64,000 nt of DNA. It comes from Gavia stellata (lineage: Eukaryota > Chordata > Aves > Gaviiformes > Gaviidae). The stretch lies in the NCBI RefSeq assembly GCF_030936135.1, contig NC_082618.1:8219034-8283033 (forward strand), in the 5' to 3' direction. Under the pieces are notes generated by a model that saw only the letters and a program-made list of their open reading frames with translations, was not told where the DNA came from and made no database searches. Shown piece after piece: positions 60,701 through 64,000 of this stretch. How positions within the stretch are numbered: the first letter of the stretch is position 1; each line of letters opens with the position of its first letter. The position numbers and the translations under genes are program-made.

Positions 60701-63700
60701 GTCGGTGGGACACGTGTCCCTGCCCCGTCGTGCCGTGCTGGTGGCAGAGCCAGCCCCGGGCCGGCTGGGGAGTGGGGTCCAGGTGCTGGAACTCAGCCGG
60801 GCTTGCTGGCGGGCGGGGGGTCCGTGGGGTCCCCGGGGAGCCCCCGGGGACGGGGCGCAGCCGCTCCGCCGGGCCGCCAGCTCCATCTAGCGGCACTTGG
60901 GGACGAGCCACCAGCTGGGGAGGGACACCCTGACCCCCCCCTCTTCTGCGGAACTTAGCGTTAACCCCTCCTCCCCCGCCTCTCTTCCGAGAACGTCCTC
61001 GGGAAGCCCTTGGGGTTCATCCAGGACCTTTCACGGGAGGGATGCTGGGAGAGCTGCGGGGCGGGAAAGCGAAGGGAGAAAAGTGTTTTTCCGGAGTAAA
61101 AGTTGCCGTAAAGCCCGGGGGCGGTGGGGCCGCGGTCCCCGGGGACACCGTCCCGGGGTGTGCCCTGGCCCCCGCGGACTCCCGCAGGGCGGCGGGCGCC
61201 TCCGGCCCCTCGGCGCGGGGCTCGGGGCCGGGCTGGGGAGCGTGGCCCCGCGCTGGGGGTCCCCCCCGGCGCCCGCCGCTGGCCGAGCGGCCGGGGTCCG
61301 GCAGCGGGCCGGGGGCTGGGGTCTGGCAGGGGGAGGAGGCCGGGCTGGAAAACGCGAGGGTTTTTGTCGTGGAAAGAGTTAAGCCCTTAACCCGGATGCT
61401 GAGGCAGAGGAGAAGAGAGGTGTGGCTTCCTCCCCAGCGCCCGCCGCCGCGCAGCATCCTCCTCCCCGCACCCAGCGCGGCCCGCGGCGGTCCCGGGGGA
61501 AGGGGGGGGGGCGCGGAGCCGGCCCGCTGCTGCGCGAAGGACCCTGTCCCGGGGCTGGGTCCGAGCCAGCCGCGCTCGGGGCCCCTTGTCCCCCAGCGGG
61601 ACCTTGGGCACAGCCCTGCCAGCCCCAGCCCTGCCAGCCCGCTGCCGGGGGTGGGCAGGGGGGGTTGGCAACGGAGGAGCTGAGGGCGATGGGCTCCGTC
61701 CCCGGGGGCTGGCAGGGATAGCGGAGGGTGGTCTTTGGTGAAGCGGGGTTGGGGCGAGAGCCTGGGGGATGCTGGCAAAGCGGTGCCCTTGGGGGCTGGT
61801 GGAGGGTGCTGCAGCTGGACACAGGCGGTGAAGCCGGCGCGGTTGGCACTAACAGGATTAAGAAGTGTTGGAGCTCAGCACCGGCTCTGCCTCCATCTCT
61901 TTATCTGCAGCTGCTTGTGCCCGGGCTTAGTGGAGCATCGTCTGAATACCAGCATGTTTCGTCCCTCTGCGTGTCTAGCCTCGCGACGGGCACAGGCTCG
62001 TGTGCGGGTCCCGCCATGGCCCGTGGAACGGGGTGCTGGGCTTACCCCATCGCTCTTGTCCGGTGAGGCAGGACTGGTGTCCCTGCCTTTTGGAGGTGTC
62101 ACCTCCCAGCCTGGGGGCTGGAGGAGGTTTCTGGTGGAGCATCTCTTCTTGCAAGCTCCTGGGGCTGCTGTGACCACATCTGGGGCCCCTTGGCCACTGG
62201 GTGCAGACATGGCCCATCCCTCCCTCTCCCGCCTGGGAAATGCAAGCATCGTGGTCACAGTGTGGGATGGTGGCCCAGCCCCTGCACGGGTGCTGCTGGG
62301 TTTGGCACTGCAGGCGGCTTTCCCCTGGGTAGGGAGCATTCCTGGCGCTGGGGACCTGGCCATGGCGGGCAGGGTCCTCATGCCCCGGTACAGACCCCTC
62401 TTAGCAAAGGCTGGGCAAAGCCTGGGCTGCCGCGTGGGCACAGGCTCTGGAAAGTCCCCGTGTCTGTGTCCCTGCCCACTTCTCACAGCAGGAGTTTGTT
62501 CCAGGCTTGGACAGGCACGGGGAGGAGAGCTGGCTCCTGCGGGCAGAGAACATGCGGCCACTGGTTCCCCTTTTGCCACCGAAGAGCTGGGGGAAACTGC
62601 TGAAACAGTTCTTGCGTTAGTGTCCCCAGCCCGTTCTTGCCCCATTCGCCAGGGCCCACGATGTTCCTCACAGGCGTCACACCACGTCCCCGCTCCCTGG
62701 CTGCCCCGGGGTTGTGGTCGGGCTGGGGCAGCAGCGAGGTGCCGGTGCTGATCCCCATGGGATGGGGGGCAGATGCTGTGGAAAGGCGTGCGTCTCAGCT
62801 GCGTTGCCCTGTGGAGCTGCCGGGTCTGCTCTGGGGTGGGGAGAGGTCCGGGACCCTTCTGGGGGTGCGGAGCCAGGTCCCCTTATGGGACCTGGTCCTG
62901 CTGCTGCCCTCCAAGGTCATGTCTCGCTGGTGGCAATCTCCCGTGGTCCGGCTCTCTGCCTGATGGCGGGACACGGGGGGGACCAGAGGGCCGTGGCAGG
63001 CAGGATGGGTGCTCTCCCCTTGCTGGCTGCTCTGCATGGCGAGGGCGCGGAGGGCCTGGCAGGGGCCAGGGGACCCCTCCCCATGGGTCTCGCTGGGCAC
63101 CTGAGCTCTGCCAGCGCTGGGAGAGCCGGCTTGGGGAAGGCGGCTGCCGTGCGCCCCAGCCTTGACCACACGCTGCCGGCGGAGCCGCCCCACCTCCAGC
63201 GCCAAGAGATGCATTTCCTGTAGCGAGCGCGCAGGGCGGAGCGGCGAGGCTGGCTGGGGCGCAGGGCGGCGGGCAGCGGCCCTCCACCGCCAGCGGCCCC
63301 CCCGGGGGTCAGCGGAGGCCAGGGGAGAGCCAGGCTGTCCCTCTTGTCCCATCGCTGGTGACCCCGGAGTTGCCGCCGCCGCTCGGAAGCGGTTGTGCAG
63401 CCGCCTCGGGGAGCGCCTGGTGCTGCGGCTGGGACGCCGGGGCCGAGGGCCAGAGTTGGGGCAGGCGGGAGCACCGGGGATCCCATAATGGCTCCTTTCA
63501 TCCCGTGGCGGTGGCCGGCGTCCAAGGCTGAGTCAAGCCGGGGCAGCTCGGCCGCGTGAGCCCCTCGTCTGGAGCCTCGCGGGGTCCCCTCCGCCCCCCG
63601 CTGCCTGGCCAGCCATGGAGGAGGAAGAGGAGGCCATAGGGTACCTGGATAAAGTGCTGGAGGATGAAGATGACTCTGAGCCGGGAACCCCCACCAGCCC

Positions 63701-63728
63701 CGGGTCTCCGTTCTTGGCCGGCGAGAAG
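45441..63728 (+). CDS. ABR: ABR, BCR-related Rho-GEF/Rac-GAP: 5' end with alternative first exons
   Basis: Only the 5' part is in the window. Three alternative first exons are seen: 45441-45780 (BCR-like coil), 55635-55695 (classical [10 protein letters not shown] start) and 63615-63728 (MEEEEEAIG start). A shared second exon lies at 60307-60491. The first two end in phase 1 and can both splice to 60307. The shared exon and the third first exon both end in phase 0, so either can join the next, unseen exon, expected to begin near the EKGLEMRK-type DH domain border. ABR is a cytoplasmic signalling protein with DH-PH, C2 and RhoGAP domains that activates Rho-family GTPases and inactivates Rac. 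All catalytic domains lie beyond the right edge. The gene is divergent from BHLHA9. Confidence 0.95.
45649..45680 (+). repeat. ABR: Polyproline-coding CCN/CCG run in the ABR first exon
   Basis: Nine or more C followed by gccgccgcc units, encoding an uninterrupted proline run directly after the coiled coil. It could serve as an SH3-binding or spacer segment and is prone to length change. Confidence 0.85.
46043..46275. repeat. Degenerate minisatellite
   Basis: Imperfect copies of a word close to aaggccaccccaagcccctg begin at about 46043, 46167 and 46243 among other gtgccac/ccatccc repeats. They suggest an eroded tandem array just after the ABR CpG island. Confidence 0.5.
51655..51740. promoter_or_regulatory. 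AT-rich island with a perfect octamer, candidate enhancer
   Basis: In a GC-rich ABR intron, a short AT-rich stretch carries TTTATC (GATA-type), GTGTTTGC (forkhead-type), GGATAA and a perfect POU octamer ATTTGCAT (51717-51724) followed by CATATG. The composition contrast and motif density suggest a conserved element. This is inference only. Confidence 0.25.
55280..55990 (+). promoter_or_regulatory. ABR: CpG island and promoter of the classical ABR form
   Basis: A dense CpG stretch surrounds the [10 protein letters not shown] exon (55635-55695), with GC boxes and no TATA box. It lies about 10 kb downstream of the long-form island, which indicates an independent promoter. Confidence 0.75.
55635..55695 (+). 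CDS. ABR: ABR classical first coding exon
   Basis: Twenty codons plus one base: [20 protein letters not shown], then A|GTACGT. It is identical to the start of mammalian ABR as I recall it. The ATG has A at -3 and G at +4. Joined to 60307 it gives the conserved LYSNFNYG. It lies in its own CpG island. Confidence 0.95.
55696..60306. other. ABR intron between the MEPL exon and the shared exon
   Basis: 4.6 kb of GC-rich intron ending in a good pyrimidine-rich acceptor (cttctcttcccctggcag). A short AT-rich patch (58.98-59.05 kb: tttaaagatttatcc and neighbours) stands out, as does ttaattatgtaaata near 60.02 kb. No other gene was seen. Confidence 0.65.
60307..60491 (+). CDS. ABR: ABR shared second coding exon
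   Basis: A 185-nt exon with two bases completing the split codon and 61 codons: [20 protein letters not shown], then [20 protein letters not shown], ending [12 protein letters not shown]. It is close to mammalian ABR. The [15 protein letters not shown] segment also corresponds to LPYIDDSPSSSPHLS in BCR exon 2, so it marks the ancestral BCR/ABR exon. It is acidic and Ser/Pro-rich, without a catalytic domain, and lies N-terminal to the DH domain. Confidence 0.97.
60492..63614. other. ABR intron upstream of the third first exon
   Basis: 3.1 kb of GC-rich intron with two CpG islands: one at 61.02-61.70 kb without a recognised exon, and one at 63.16-63.62 kb leading into the MEEEEEAIG exon. A 17-bp direct repeat like the one seen near 59.65 kb does not recur here. 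No other gene is supported. Confidence 0.6.
61020..61700. promoter_or_regulatory. CpG island without an assigned exon
   Basis: CpG density equals that of the three ABR promoter islands, with GC boxes (gggggcggtgggg) and no TATA. No ABR-like coding exon was found in it. It may be a further ABR promoter with a non-coding first exon, or an intragenic enhancer island. Confidence 0.45.
63160..63620 (+). promoter_or_regulatory. ABR: CpG island before the internal ABR first exon
   Basis: CpG-dense sequence ends at the ATG at 63615. It is the likely promoter and 5' leader of the short ABR form. Confidence 0.6.
63615..63728 (+). CDS. ABR: ABR alternative first exon (MEEEEEAIG form)
   Basis: 38 codons, [19 protein letters not shown] to PFLAGEK|GTGGGC, ending in phase 0. 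The start and the [11 protein letters not shown] part agree with my memory of an alternative mammalian ABR N-terminus. The ATG has G at -3 and +4. It lies 3.1 kb downstream of the shared exon, so this form omits both upstream coding exons and would join directly to the next exon. The segment is strongly acidic. Confidence 0.85.
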
Positions 63729-64000
63729 GTGGGCGGCGGGGGCATCCCGCTCCCGCGCTGGGCAGCGGGTTGGGGGGGGGGACAAGGGGCATCTTGCTGG
63801 TGCTGATGACACCCGGGTCTCGGAGCAGCTCCTGGGTCGGTGCGGCGGGTGCTGGTGGGGGGCATAGTCGGGGGGGCAGTGGAAGCATCACTGCGGTCCT
63901 GCCACCCCCCCGGGAGTGCCTGTGGCCGGGGGCACCGGTCAGGGCTGCGCCAGGCATCGGGTGTAAAGCGCTCAGGGGGTGCTTGCGCAGAGCGGGGTGA
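63729..64000. other. ABR intron, cut by the window edge
   Basis: GC-rich intron with G and C runs; nothing else seen. Confidence 0.7.

Noticed and set aside
1-64000. Endogenous retrovirus, tRNA, rRNA, CRISPR or bacterial features
   Set aside because: No LTR pairs, gag/pol-like ORFs, tRNA-like folds, rRNA words or repeat-spacer arrays were recognised. Only one short CR1 fragment is supported as a mobile element.

Overview
The window is vertebrate nuclear DNA, most likely from a bird. It holds small exons with GT-AG borders separated by long introns, CpG islands at first exons, and no operons or prokaryotic signals. The main avian clue is a short 3' fragment of a CR1 LINE near 25.15 kb. The exons match four neighbouring genes: GOSR1, TRARG1 (TUSC5), BHLHA9 and ABR. 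As I recall, mouse chromosome 11 keeps this order, while in human it is split between 17q11.2 and 17p13.3. Base composition changes from AT-rich on the left to very GC-rich on the right (roughly from 30 kb), as expected of a small, gene-dense avian chromosome.

Layout. (1) 1-15.6 kb: the 3' part of GOSR1 (+), with three coding exons (998-1027, 9903-9985, 11328-11452) and a long AT-rich 3' region with several AATAAA signals. (2) 15.6-30.4 kb: a gene-poor interval with the CR1 fragment. Three phase-compatible exon-like pieces on the minus strand (20.13 to 13.69 kb) may be an unrecognised convergent gene; this is only a hypothesis. (3) 30.4-37.85 kb: TRARG1 (-), two recognised coding exons with a 6.9-kb intron and a CpG island at the first exon. 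(4) 40.68-41.43 kb: BHLHA9 (-), one intronless ORF. (5) 41.4-45.4 kb: the divergent BHLHA9/ABR interval, with compact AT-rich islands carrying homeodomain, HOX-PBX, MEIS and TCF-like words. (6) 45.4-64 kb: the 5' end of ABR (+). It has three alternative first exons (45441, 55635, 63615) and one shared internal exon (60307-60491); the rest of the gene lies beyond the window.

These genes do not form one pathway. GOSR1 is a Golgi SNARE, TRARG1 a membrane protein of insulin-responsive vesicles, BHLHA9 a limb-bud transcription factor, and ABR a Rho-GEF/Rac-GAP.

The most notable points are as follows. ABR has a first exon encoding a BCR-type N-terminal oligomerisation coil; it ends at the same intron phase, and with the same last four bases, as BCR exon 1. 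TRARG1 is kept in a lineage reported to lack its named cargo GLUT4. A HOX/PBX/MEIS motif cluster lies about 2.2 kb upstream of BHLHA9. Homology statements rest on remembered family sequences; no database search was run.
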